The notes below the pieces were generated by a model. It was not told the DNA's origin. It saw nothing but the letters and a program-made list of their open reading frames with translations, and did not search any database. DNA of 64,000 bases, from the NCBI GenBank assembly GCA_020635135.1, contig JACKAJ010000015.1, positions 682,001 through 746,000 on the forward strand, read 5' to 3'. The translations under genes were made by a program, and so were the position numbers. Positions 35,124 through 43,021 of the stretch are shown here, piece by piece. The DNA is from Halobacteriovoraceae bacterium (GTDB lineage Bacteria > Bdellovibrionota > Bacteriovoracia > Bacteriovoracales > Bacteriovoracaceae). Each line of letters starts with the position of its first letter. Positions within the stretch are counted from its first letter, which is position 1.

Positions 35124-35594
35124 TTAGCTTATTTCAATTTTTCTCTTATTGAGCGTAGGCTCTTTTAATTTATCGACAGTGACAGTAAGAACGCCATTAT
35201 CCATTTTAGCGTTTACTCTTTCAGCATCGATGTCTTTTGGCAGACCAATGGAGCGATAAAAGCTTCCGTAACTTCTCTCGATCCGATGGTATTGATCCTT
35301 GTTTTCTTCTGTCTCAGATTTTTTCTCGCCTTTAAGCATCAAAACATTGTCTTGAATTTCAACGTGAATATCTTCCTTGTTCACACCTGGTAGTTCCGTC
35401 TCAACGACATAAGAGTCTTCGTCTTCTTTGATGTTGAGCGCCGGAGTAAAACCTCCTGTTTTCGTCAAACTTGGAGCTCCCCAATCCTTCCAGTCTTTAA
35501 AAAAAGCATCAAAGTCACTAAAAAGATCAGCTCCAAAAGGCAAGTTTTCAGTTCTTCTTACAGGGACATCTTTTCGATTTTTTAAAAAACTCAT
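35124..35594 (-). CDS. Hsp20/alpha-crystallin small heat-shock protein
   Basis: 156 residues. An N-terminal arm of about 45 residues (FSDFDAFFKDW) is followed by the alpha-crystallin domain: LNIKEDEDSYVVETELPGV, then FYRSIGLPKDID and the conserved NGVLTVTVDK near the C-terminus. It is an ATP-independent holdase that forms oligomers. AAGGAGG lies before the ATG. The upstream region has a TTGACA and an overlapping palindrome, implying regulated expression. Confidence 0.95.
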   Translation of the reverse strand: MSFLKNRKDVPVRRTENLPFGADLFSDFDAFFKDWKDWGAPSLTKTGGFTPALNIKEDEDSYVVETELPGVNKEDIHVEIQDNVLMLKGEKKSETEENKDQYHRIERSYGSFYRSIGLPKDIDAERVNAKMDNGVLTVTVDKLKEPTLNKRKIEIS

Positions 35595-35622
35595 AAAATC
35601 CTCCTTATTTTTACTCTACATG

Positions 35623-35651
35623 AAAGATGGTAGTGAAAATTTCACTGTCAA
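35623..35651 (-). promoter_or_regulatory. hsp20 promoter with palindromic operator
   Basis: A perfect TTGACA (35651-35646, minus strand) is followed at once by a 15-base odd palindrome, 35632-35646 (AGTGAAA-N-TTTCACT), which sits in the spacer. The -10 near 35628-35623 is poor (ATCTTT). A repressor bound to the palindrome would block polymerase. The sequence is neither CIRCE nor HAIR. Confidence 0.5.
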
Positions 35652-35706
35652 GGTTTGTGCTCATTTAGATTTAAAATTTTGAAAAGATTTGAGTTAAATC
35701 AGTTTT

Positions 35707-36540
35707 TTAGGTTATTTTGTTAAGCCTAACATGGGAGAAAGGACGTTCAATTGAATTTTTTGCAAACTCTTCATAGGCGCGAGTCACAATGTCAGTTTCA
35801 AACGCTTTTTCATATTGAATATCAAAGACATAGGCCTTAACAGTGAAAAAGAGACAAATGCTCCCGTTGCCCAAATCTTTTTCTTTTACAAGAATTGTGA
35901 CAGGCTTTTTCAAGTAAGCATAACGGCTTGTAATAACTATTTCTCGTAAAATCTCTCTAACCCGATCAATTTTGACTTCAATGCTGAGGTGGAATTGGGC
36001 CACCACCATCATATCCAAAGCCCCGCTATTAGATGAAGAAACATAATTATTGATAAATTGAGAGTTTGGAATTGTGACGACACTATCCTCAAGAGTCACC
36101 AAGCGTACCGCCCTCAAACCAATTTGGATAATCTCTCCATAAACTTCTCCAAATTGGACGCGATCACCGACTTGAAAAGGGCGATCAAATAAAAGAACAA
36201 TTCCCGCAATAATAGAAGCAACGATATCTTTTAGGGAAAAGCCGATAGCAACTGCTGCCGATCCTCCTAAGGCTAAGAGAACTTCTTTGGATGGCTTCAT
36301 GATTCCATAAATCAAAGCAATCGAACCTAATATATACCATGTAAAAGTAAGAACTGTGGAAACTTGAAGAATTGCAAGTCTTAAATTTGGCCAGCGATTT
36401 TGGATATCCACAGAAAAAGTTCGAACTTTTTTGGCCACAAAAATAAGAATAGTGAACCCAACAATAAGTGAGAGAATCTTATTCACCTCAAAAAGGGCAA
36501 GTACATCATTTAAATTTTGAAACTCTTTTGCACTAGGCAT
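35707..36540 (-). CDS. MscS-family mechanosensitive channel
   Basis: 277 residues with three membrane helices (about 18-36, 58-80, 88-125). The pore helix and following segment read GGSAAVAIGFSLKDIVASII and LFDRPFQVGDRVQ, the MscS signature, then the beta domain (VVTIPNSQFIN) and an alpha-beta C-terminal vestibule. It opens under membrane tension or, in some relatives, on ligand signals. The start overlaps the ATPase gene's 3' end by 8 bases, so the two proteins are made together and may form a complex. Confidence 0.93.
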   Translation of the reverse strand: MPSAKEFQNLNDVLALFEVNKILSLIVGFTILIFVAKKVRTFSVDIQNRWPNLRLAILQVSTVLTFTWYILGSIALIYGIMKPSKEVLLALGGSAAVAIGFSLKDIVASIIAGIVLLFDRPFQVGDRVQFGEVYGEIIQIGLRAVRLVTLEDSVVTIPNSQFINNYVSSSNSGALDMMVVAQFHLSIEVKIDRVREILREIVITSRYAYLKKPVTILVKEKDLGNGSICLFFTVKAYVFDIQYEKAFETDIVTRAYEEFAKNSIERPFSHVRLNKIT

Positions 36541-38893
36541 ACACTAAATTCTTCTTTTTTAAATAACCAATTATTGAATGGTGAAAACGCGTGTTTACTG
36601 AGAATGTGCTCTTTTGGTTTTTCACAAGAATTTCATTATCCATTCCCAGTTTAATTGAATATCTCACGACCCCTTCGGGAAGATCTGTTATTTCCATAAT
36701 ATCTTTCACTGAAAGGTTTTCATGCCGAGTGATCGCCGCATAGATAAAAAGAGTATTGTCGACGAGCTCATTAAGAAATTTAATTTCATCATCATGGGGA
36801 AGTCCGACTCGAAAAATCTTTCCACCTCCATACTTCAGCGACGACAGCCACATAGAAAGCGACACCTTGGGGTTACCTAAAGACTGCTCCCAAAGTAAGC
36901 GAAAGAATTGATCTTCCACTAACTCCAAACTCTCCATCTCAAAATTTCCTTTTGTAGCCCTTAAGATATCCAGAAATGACAAACCGTAGTCTGTTTTTTC
37001 GTGTCTTTGCATAATAAGATTTTTGATATCGCGATCTGTCCATGGATCGAGCTTTAAGACTTTTCTAAAACTTTGATTATTGGCAAGAATTGAAGAGAGG
37101 TAACTCCAAGAATAAGTATTAAAACTAAAAACAAAAAAGATATTTTCGAGTCGGGCATTAATAATTTCCAATAAACTCTTAAAACCCTCAAATCCCCCCA
37201 CTTTGGCCAAAAAAGTATTTTGAGTTTCATCTACAAGGAGAAGAGTTTTAGGCATGTCTTTGTCCGCTTTTAAAAGCGGCAATAAGCTCTCGGACATTTC
37301 AATATCAAAAAGTTTTCCGACAAATCCATACATATCCTTTTGGTTAAGCAGGCGCTCACTTGGTACAGGAGCTGTTATAACTCGACACTTGTCTTTAAAG
37401 CTTTGTGATAGCCTCCAAAGCAAGGTTGTCTTCCCAATTCCCTTTTCTCCCACAACGACCAGAGAATTATCTTCAGTCTTGTCGTCAAGCCATTGCTGAA
37501 CAGAATGTTCCATTTCTGTAAAATACCCTCTTTCTGAGTCAACGAGCAGGGATAAGTCATTATCGACAGAAAGATCAAAATATGATGTATAGTTTTCCGG
37601 AAGTGCTTGGAGTTCTGATTCCGTAAAGAATTCAGAGCTTTCAAGTTTTTTCTTAAAAATTTGCGCTGTGATTCTCTTAACAAAATCAAAACGCTCACTC
37701 CACTGAAAGATATAAGAAAGCGCATTAAAGACAACGAGGGATAACAAGACAGGCAAGCAAAGAAAGAAATATCTCTTCTGAAGAAGAATTTTTGATAGAA
37801 AAGGTGAAACATATTTAATTTTCATCTCTTCAACTTTCGCCGCAAGATCTTCTTTCCAATCGCTCGCTAAATAAAAGAGGAAAACGGTAATTCCAAAGAT
37901 AAAAAGGTTTTCAAAGATAATATAGGAAAGCCCTTGGCTGACAACACTTTCTACCGCATACAAAAAAGAAATTGAGATAAAGATAATAAGGCTGAGTTTT
38001 CTACCGTTATTTTCTGCTTTTTGCTTAATTTTGAGAGCCTCTTCTCTCTGACGGAAAAAAGATACCCGCATAAGGGATTGGGTAAAAACTTTTTGAAAGA
38101 CTCGGAAATAAAGATAGTATTCAACATAAGGAATAAAGATTGAAAGTTCTTTAAAGTTACTGTGTTGAAGTAATTTAATAACCATATCCAATGAAAGGAT
38201 AGCCACAATCCACGGCAAATATTCAATCGAAAATTTTATCAATTCAGAATAAATATAATAATTTTCATCTACATAGCTTTTTCTTGTAAAAGTTGAGCGC
38301 AATTTCCTCAAACCCGACAAGAGACGAATTGATAAACGCCACAAAAACAAGGGAATAAGAATAACAATGATGAGAATAAAAATATCAACGACAAGAGTTT
38401 TTATTCCTTTAAAACCAGAGCTAAGATTATTGAGAATAAAATTAATTTTAAGACTAATAATAGCAACCCACTTAAGAGGCACGAGTTGCAATTCTCTTTT
38501 AAGATCCCATAAAAACTCTGGTGAAATTTCAAAAACACTTGAATCAGTTTTATAAGTAATTTTTCGAATATACTGTGAACGCAATTCACTATACTTTAAC
38601 AACAACTCCATATAGTTGTTAAAATGCTCTTTTTCCTCTCCTGCGTCTTGAAACATGATTCTTGAAGGTAAAAAATCGAAGGTCTCATCGACAATCTCTC
38701 TCCAAGCTCTGATGACCTTTTGGTAATTCGAAAAAAGATCTCTATTATCATGTAAAGCTTTCTCGTATGAAGAATAATCTTGGCGCAATTTTTGATAATT
38801 GTCAGTGAAAGTTGCTTGAGAGAAACCCAATACTGAATAAGTGAATAAAAAACAAAGAGTAAAAATACGCACCATTAAACTTTTACAGTCCAC
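36533..38893 (-). CDS. Membrane-anchored AAA-type P-loop ATPase coupled to MscS
   Basis: 786 residues, no established family recognised. A signal-like N-terminus, a helical extracytoplasmic part (about 25-150), then several membrane helices between about 165 and 420 (for example TLVVDIFILIIVILIPLFLW and FFLCLPVLLSLVVFNAL). The cytoplasmic C-terminal half is an AAA/STAND-type ATPase with Walker A VVVGEKGIGKTTLLW (about 481) and Walker B TLLLVDETQN (about 551), followed by a winged-helix-like end (LSVKDIMEITDLPEGVVRYS). It could sense stress and gate or modulate the adjacent channel; this is inference from fusion-like overlap. It overlaps cysS by 19 bases. Confidence 0.7.
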   Translation of the reverse strand: MDCKSLMVRIFTLCFLFTYSVLGFSQATFTDNYQKLRQDYSSYEKALHDNRDLFSNYQKVIRAWREIVDETFDFLPSRIMFQDAGEEKEHFNNYMELLLKYSELRSQYIRKITYKTDSSVFEISPEFLWDLKRELQLVPLKWVAIISLKINFILNNLSSGFKGIKTLVVDIFILIIVILIPLFLWRLSIRLLSGLRKLRSTFTRKSYVDENYYIYSELIKFSIEYLPWIVAILSLDMVIKLLQHSNFKELSIFIPYVEYYLYFRVFQKVFTQSLMRVSFFRQREEALKIKQKAENNGRKLSLIIFISISFLYAVESVVSQGLSYIIFENLFIFGITVFLFYLASDWKEDLAAKVEEMKIKYVSPFLSKILLQKRYFFLCLPVLLSLVVFNALSYIFQWSERFDFVKRITAQIFKKKLESSEFFTESELQALPENYTSYFDLSVDNDLSLLVDSERGYFTEMEHSVQQWLDDKTEDNSLVVVGEKGIGKTTLLWRLSQSFKDKCRVITAPVPSERLLNQKDMYGFVGKLFDIEMSESLLPLLKADKDMPKTLLLVDETQNTFLAKVGGFEGFKSLLEIINARLENIFFVFSFNTYSWSYLSSILANNQSFRKVLKLDPWTDRDIKNLIMQRHEKTDYGLSFLDILRATKGNFEMESLELVEDQFFRLLWEQSLGNPKVSLSMWLSSLKYGGGKIFRVGLPHDDEIKFLNELVDNTLFIYAAITRHENLSVKDIMEITDLPEGVVRYSIKLGMDNEILVKNQKSTFSVNTRFHHSIIGYLKKKNLVYA

Positions 38894-40332
38894 CCTCGCT
38901 CTGATCCATCGTGGACTTCGACTCCCATATCTAATAATTCATCTCGAAATTTATCAGCTTCTTTCCAATTTTTCTCATCTCTAGCTTGATTTCTCAATTT
39001 TAAAAGTTTTTCAACTTCTAAGACGTCAATTTTTCTTTCTCGAATAAGAATTTCCTGCAACTGATTTAGCATCTCTTTTGGTTTTTCTTGAAAAAGGGCA
39101 CTCATTTGCCCATAAACTTTCATCCAATTAAGAAAGGCTTGAGAATTTCCAGCATGGACGGCATTCCATTTTTTATTTTTAAACCCAAGAGCGTTGTAAG
39201 CTCGTACAGCTTCAAAAACCAATGAGATAAACTCAGCACTATTGAGGTCATCATCTAAAGCTTTTTTAATCTTATTGCTTAAGCCATCTAAAACTTTTTT
39301 AAATCCAGCTTCCGGTTCATTTTTTTCCGCAACTTTTTCAACAACGTCGTGGGCTAGCTCGAGTGCTGAATAAATTCGCTGTAACGCCACGATCACTTGA
39401 TTAATTTTCTCTTTATCTACAGATAGCATAGACCGGTAATGTGCCGATAAGAAAAGATATTTTAAAACTTCTGGGTGATATTCATTCATAAAATCTCTTG
39501 CTTTAACAACATTGCCTAGAGATTTTGACATTTTTTGATTACTCAAATTGATAAAATTATTGTGAATCCAATACTTGCAATATGTTTGGCCAATTCTTCC
39601 TTCACCTTGAGCTATTTCATTTTCATGATGAGGAAAAATGAGATCAATCCCTCCACCATGAATATCAAATGTTTTCTTTCCAAAAATAGATTGGATCATG
39701 GCCGAGCATTCAATATGCCAACCAGGGCGCCCTGCCCCCCAAGGAGATATCCAAGAAGGTTCATTTTCCTTTGAAGGTTTCCAAAGGACAAAATCGAATG
39801 GATTTTTTTTTCGCTCATCAACTTCTACACGATTTCCAGCTTCTAATTCATCGAGATTTTTTTTGCTAAGTTTTCCATACCCAGGAAACGAATCAATAGA
39901 ATAAAAAACTTCCCCATCAACCACGTAAGCTTTTTTCTTTTCAACCAAATCAGCGACAAATTGAATAATCTGAGGCATGTATTCTGTAACTTTAGGATTG
40001 TGTTCGTGTTTTTTTAAACCTAAGCGATTAAAATCTTTTTCAAACTCTTCAATATACTTTTCCGAAATCTTTACCGCTTCAACATTTTCTTCTTGAGCTC
40101 GCTTAATGATCTTGTCGTCAACGTCAGTATAATTGTAGATGAAATCTACCTTATAACCACTAAACTCCAACCAGTTTCGAAGTAAGTTAAATGTGATGGG
40201 TCCTCGAAAATTACCTATATGAAGATAATCGTATACAGTGGGGCCACAAAGATAAATTTTAGCAACACCGTCTTCAACGGGTTCAAATTTTTCTTTTTGA
40301 CCTGATAAAGTGTTGTAAAATCGAAGGGCCAA
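38875..40332 (-). CDS. cysS: Cysteinyl-tRNA synthetase
   Basis: Class I aminoacyl-tRNA synthetase charging tRNA-Cys, 485 residues. HIGH-type motif HIGN in LCGPTVYDYLHIGNFRG, zinc/Cys-binding residues in GWHIECSAMIQ and FPHHENEIAQ, and KMSKSLGN. The C-terminal DALR-type region and tail end at GWTVKV. The start codon is TTG, with GAAAGG about 10 bases upstream; no in-frame ATG exists near the conserved N-terminus. Its 3' end overlaps the ATPase gene by 19 bases. Confidence 0.97.
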   Translation of the reverse strand: MALRFYNTLSGQKEKFEPVEDGVAKIYLCGPTVYDYLHIGNFRGPITFNLLRNWLEFSGYKVDFIYNYTDVDDKIIKRAQEENVEAVKISEKYIEEFEKDFNRLGLKKHEHNPKVTEYMPQIIQFVADLVEKKKAYVVDGEVFYSIDSFPGYGKLSKKNLDELEAGNRVEVDERKKNPFDFVLWKPSKENEPSWISPWGAGRPGWHIECSAMIQSIFGKKTFDIHGGGIDLIFPHHENEIAQGEGRIGQTYCKYWIHNNFINLSNQKMSKSLGNVVKARDFMNEYHPEVLKYLFLSAHYRSMLSVDKEKINQVIVALQRIYSALELAHDVVEKVAEKNEPEAGFKKVLDGLSNKIKKALDDDLNSAEFISLVFEAVRAYNALGFKNKKWNAVHAGNSQAFLNWMKVYGQMSALFQEKPKEMLNQLQEILIRERKIDVLEVEKLLKLRNQARDEKNWKEADKFRDELLDMGVEVHDGSERGWTVKV

Positions 40333-40359
40333 GCGCTTTCTACCTTTCTCGCAATAACA

Positions 40360-40379
40360 TTAAACTAGAAATAGTTTAA
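40360..40379. repeat. Perfect inverted repeat upstream of cysS
   Basis: TTAAACTA-GAAA-TAGTTTAA, arms of 8 bp with a 4-base loop, between the nuclease stop and the cysS start. It may be a weak AT-rich terminator or an operator; no U-run follows on either strand. Confidence 0.45.
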
Positions 40380-40402
40380 CACAACAGAGCGAACAGACAA
40401 AT

Positions 40403-41437
40403 TTACAAGATCTCTTCGAGAAGAGCGGCTAGCCTTACACCGGCTTGGTATAACCGATAATCAATGATTTTTTTAGCCTCATAGATTTCATTATAACCAA
40501 ATGATGGGACATTTTTTCGTTCGATCTTTTCAGCACTGGAATACACACAATAGTTTCGCTGGGTCGGGTGAGATTCATCGATCACTGGACCTAAATAAAC
40601 TTTACTTAAAAGTGCCGAAGATTCGTTCGCCCATTGTTCAACCTCGGCATCGGCCCATTTTTTAATAAGATAACGATGTTCACGCTTTAGTTTTCTATTA
40701 CTCAATTCTTGCCAATACTCGCGCTCGTAATCATTGGGCGCGACATATTCAACTCGAGGATGATTGAGAAACCGAGCGTATTCAGAAAATCCCAGGTGGT
40801 GAAAATTAATAATTTCAGAATCATAAACACTGTGAAGGTTTACATAATTAGAAGAACCATAAACTTCTGGGTTGATTTTCTTATTGCCCCAAGAAGGCAT
40901 CCAGTTAACATAGCAGTTGTTCCCGCCGCGATCGAGCCCATTACCAACATGAAGTGGTTGATGAATATCTCCCACATAGTGAGCAAGTAATCTCAAAGCT
41001 TCTCTTTTATCGCGGTTATTGGCATTTTTATCTTTTAACACACTTACCATTTTACCAATGGCCCAAACAATATCGCCTTCACGGGGTTGGTTTTGTGAAC
41101 TATAAGTTTGTCCATCAGGTACGCTTGTAAAATGCCAATAAGAAATTATTCCAGCAGTCTTTCGCCCTTCTTTTTTGTAATCATCAAAAATATTTTTCAT
41201 CCAACGCTCAGCAATTTCTGAACTCTTGGAATCGTCGGAACGTATTTCATCAGCCCAAGTCGCTGCCTTCGCTAGCGATTGCCCTCTTAATATTTGATGA
41301 ACTTTTCTCAATGTGCTTCGGTTTAGATTTTGCTCAGCAATTTCACCAACAATATGGTGACCAACATTTCCCCACCCAAAGGCTGCAATAGTATAGAACA
41401 TGCTCAAAGTACTAAAAATAAATGATTTTAAGTTCAT
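40403..41437 (-). CDS. Secreted S1/P1-type zinc nuclease
   Basis: 344 residues. The signal peptide ends so that the mature protein starts with Trp (WGNVGHHIVGEIAE), whose backbone binds zinc in this family. Further zinc ligands are in ATWADEIRSDD, YWHFTSVPDG, LLAHYVGDIHQPLHVG and DRGGNN. S1/P1 nucleases degrade single-stranded DNA and RNA and have 3'-nucleotidase activity; in a predator it could digest prey nucleic acids (inference). AGGGAG precedes the ATG. Confidence 0.93.
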   Translation of the reverse strand: MNLKSFIFSTLSMFYTIAAFGWGNVGHHIVGEIAEQNLNRSTLRKVHQILRGQSLAKAATWADEIRSDDSKSSEIAERWMKNIFDDYKKEGRKTAGIISYWHFTSVPDGQTYSSQNQPREGDIVWAIGKMVSVLKDKNANNRDKREALRLLAHYVGDIHQPLHVGNGLDRGGNNCYVNWMPSWGNKKINPEVYGSSNYVNLHSVYDSEIINFHHLGFSEYARFLNHPRVEYVAPNDYEREYWQELSNRKLKREHRYLIKKWADAEVEQWANESSALLSKVYLGPVIDESHPTQRNYCVYSSAEKIERKNVPSFGYNEIYEAKKIIDYRLYQAGVRLAALLEEIL

Positions 41438-41472
41438 AGAAGGACTCCCTATTCGCTGGCTTTATTAACTTC

Positions 41473-41501
41473 CATTTACCAAACGCATAAATTTGTGTCA
41501 A
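41473..41501 (-). promoter_or_regulatory. Putative promoter of the S1/P1 nuclease gene
   Basis: Perfect TTGACA on the minus strand at 41501-41496; the 17-bp spaced -10 is weak (TAAATG at 41478-41473). Confidence 0.4.
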
Positions 41502-41530
41502 ATTTCTCCAAAACTCTCCACTCTAATATA

Positions 41531-41559
41531 TTGACAGGGATTTCAGCTTCTACTAATCT
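41531..41559 (+). promoter_or_regulatory. Putative tRNA-Val promoter
   Basis: TTGACA at 41531-41536 and TAATCT at 41554-41559, spacer 17 bp; predicted start about 20 bases before the tRNA. Confidence 0.5.
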
Positions 41560-41584
41560 AGGCTTCACCAATTATCGAAATATT

Positions 41585-41660
41585 GGGCGTTTAGCTCAGC
41601 TGGGAGAGCGCTACCCTTACAAGGTAGATGTCGGCGGTTCGATCCCGTCAACGCCCACCA
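41585..41660 (+). tRNA. tRNA-Val (anticodon UAC)
   Basis: 76 bases with encoded CCA. Acceptor arm GGGCGTT/AACGCCC, D-arm with TAGCTCAGCTGGGAGAGC, anticodon stem CTACC/GGTAG around CTTACAA (anticodon TAC), and T-arm with GGTTCGATCC. It reads GUN valine codons. Confidence 0.97.
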
Positions 41661-41672
41661 GATTAAAATTAG

Positions 41673-41696
41673 AGCCTTCTCATGAGGGCTTTTTTC
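41673..41696 (+). terminator. Intrinsic terminator of tRNA-Val
   Basis: AGCCTTC paired to GAGGGCT (one T.G) around TCAT, followed by a run of T. Confidence 0.85.
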
Positions 41697-41834
41697 TTTG
41701 AAACGCCTTTGAAATCCAAAATTGAAAAAATTGTGAATTAGGCAAGTCAAATGGCAAATTTTGTAAAAGTTGAATTTATTAAAGAAGAACAAAACCCGAC
41801 CGATAATTCTCCGTAAAAGGTTTGGCATTAATAA

Positions 41835-42266
41835 ATAAACTCAATCACCGAATATCACTACGACAATATCAAATGCATTATTGACGATGCTGCGTACTCT
41901 TGGATTGGTCCAGTTTTCTTTGTGCAATTGGGGACAAAAGTTCTTCTCAACCCAAAGCTCGTGAAGATTGCCATGCTCTATTCTTTTATCCTGTTTATAG
42001 CGCTTTTCATCGTTCAGACTCTATCCGCTGCTTTAGCCGCCAAGTACACCGCCAATTTTACATGGGAAGAAAGTCTAATGATTGGTTTTGGAATGCTAGG
42101 GAGAGCGGAGTTAGCCTTTGTTGTTCTCGATATCGCTTACGTTCAATATCAAATTTTCTCGCAAGAAGTTTTTTATACTTTAATGCTCACAGCCCTTTTT
42201 CTCAATATTTCAGTTCCCCTCGCCATTCGTCTTTGGAAACCCTACTACCTTAAAGTTCAAATCTAA
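41835..42266 (+). pseudogene. 5'-truncated cation:proton antiporter (CPA2-type) remnant
   Basis: An open frame without its own proper start. Translated from 41835 it begins mid-protein and then matches the last third of a Na+/H+ or K+/H+ antiporter: WIGPVFFVQLGTKVLL, a membrane helix (LYSFILFIALFIVQTL), then MIGFGMLGRAELAFVVLDIA, where the GxxxRxE-like signature is typical of CPA2. A stop precedes it at 41832-41834, and the first 250 or so residues are missing. A GTG at 41922 gives a 114-residue product at most. It sits just behind tRNA-Val and its terminator, suggesting past deletion at a recombination-prone site. Confidence 0.6.
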
Positions 42267-42820
42267 TCTAAAATTTCGGAAAGCAGTTCAGCAGATTTTT
42301 CAACTTCACTGTCACTAACAGTTACATCATCTTCAATAAAGTTATATTTTTTCAATACATTTGCTTGCTTAAACTGTCTAATTGGATTGAGCTTTCTAAA
42401 CCAAAGTGGCAAACTTCCAAGCAATCCAGATCCTGCCAATGGGTAAAGGATGTCAGCAAGACGCGTCGAAAATGTCATAAAGCCCGCACTAAAAGCTGTA
42501 GCCGTTCCAAGATAAAAACCAACAGTCGCAAGAATGGCAGCTGCCAGTAAAGAACCAGAAGTCTTAATAATCGCTTCAGTTTTTTCTGAAGCCATAATTT
42601 CTTGAAGTTCTTCTTGAGTGTAGCCCTGATGGCCAAGCATAACTTTAATTGTTTCGTGAGTTTTTTCATCAACATAAACGTGATAAAAAGTGTATTCTCC
42701 GGTTAGATCTTCTGAAACCACAATCCGATGCAAACCGTTTTCACCTTCCAAGTTATCTGCCAAAACAAAGCTCGGTGCAATCATAGAAACCATTAAGATT
42801 AATTCTAATATTTTTTTCAT
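42263..42820 (-). CDS. Exported membrane protein of unknown function
   Basis: 185 residues with a signal peptide (cleaved after ADN region, about residue 22), a small periplasmic domain, one or two hydrophobic segments (about 88-125, LLAAAILATVGFYLGTA and an AFSAGF stretch) and an acidic C-terminus. Strong GGAGG ribosome-binding site. Not assigned to a family. Its 3' end overlaps the antiporter remnant by 4 bases. The 201-base gap upstream holds the lon terminator. Confidence 0.6.
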   Translation of the reverse strand: MKKILELILMVSMIAPSFVLADNLEGENGLHRIVVSEDLTGEYTFYHVYVDEKTHETIKVMLGHQGYTQEELQEIMASEKTEAIIKTSGSLLAAAILATVGFYLGTATAFSAGFMTFSTRLADILYPLAGSGLLGSLPLWFRKLNPIRQFKQANVLKKYNFIEDDVTVSDSEVEKSAELLSEILD

Positions 42821-42961
42821 TTTTCCCTCCTAACTTAAAAAGGGAATTAACACTTTTAAAATCGTAACGAAAAGATCTTCTCAGAAATGAAAGGAAATAA
42901 TAGTTTTTCTATTGATCAAGATCATTTTACGATAAAAAAATGTAATTTTTTCAAAATAGTT

Positions 42962-42989
42962 AAAAAAAACTCCAAGCAAGCTTGGAGTT
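42962..42989 (-). terminator. Intrinsic terminator of lon
   Basis: AACTCCAAGC/GCTTGGAGTT, a 10-bp perfect inverted repeat with 2 central bases (about 8 bp with a 6-base loop), followed on the minus strand by a run of T; 33 bases after the lon stop. Confidence 0.85.
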
Positions 42990-43021
42990 CATTATGCATT
43001 TCATTTTAAATGGGCTGATCT

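Noticed and set aside
35595..35706. CIRCE or HAIR element at hsp20
   Set aside because: The palindrome sequence differs from both consensus sites.
40333..40402. T-box leader for cysS
   Set aside because: The gap is 70 bases, too short, and lacks the T-box sequence; only an 8-bp inverted repeat is present.
41565..41828. Open frame antisense to tRNA-Val and its terminator
   Set aside because: It lies across the tRNA on the opposite strand and has no ribosome-binding site.
41585..42266. Integrated mobile element at tRNA-Val
   Set aside because: No integrase, no direct repeat of the tRNA end and no transposase was found; only a truncated gene is present.
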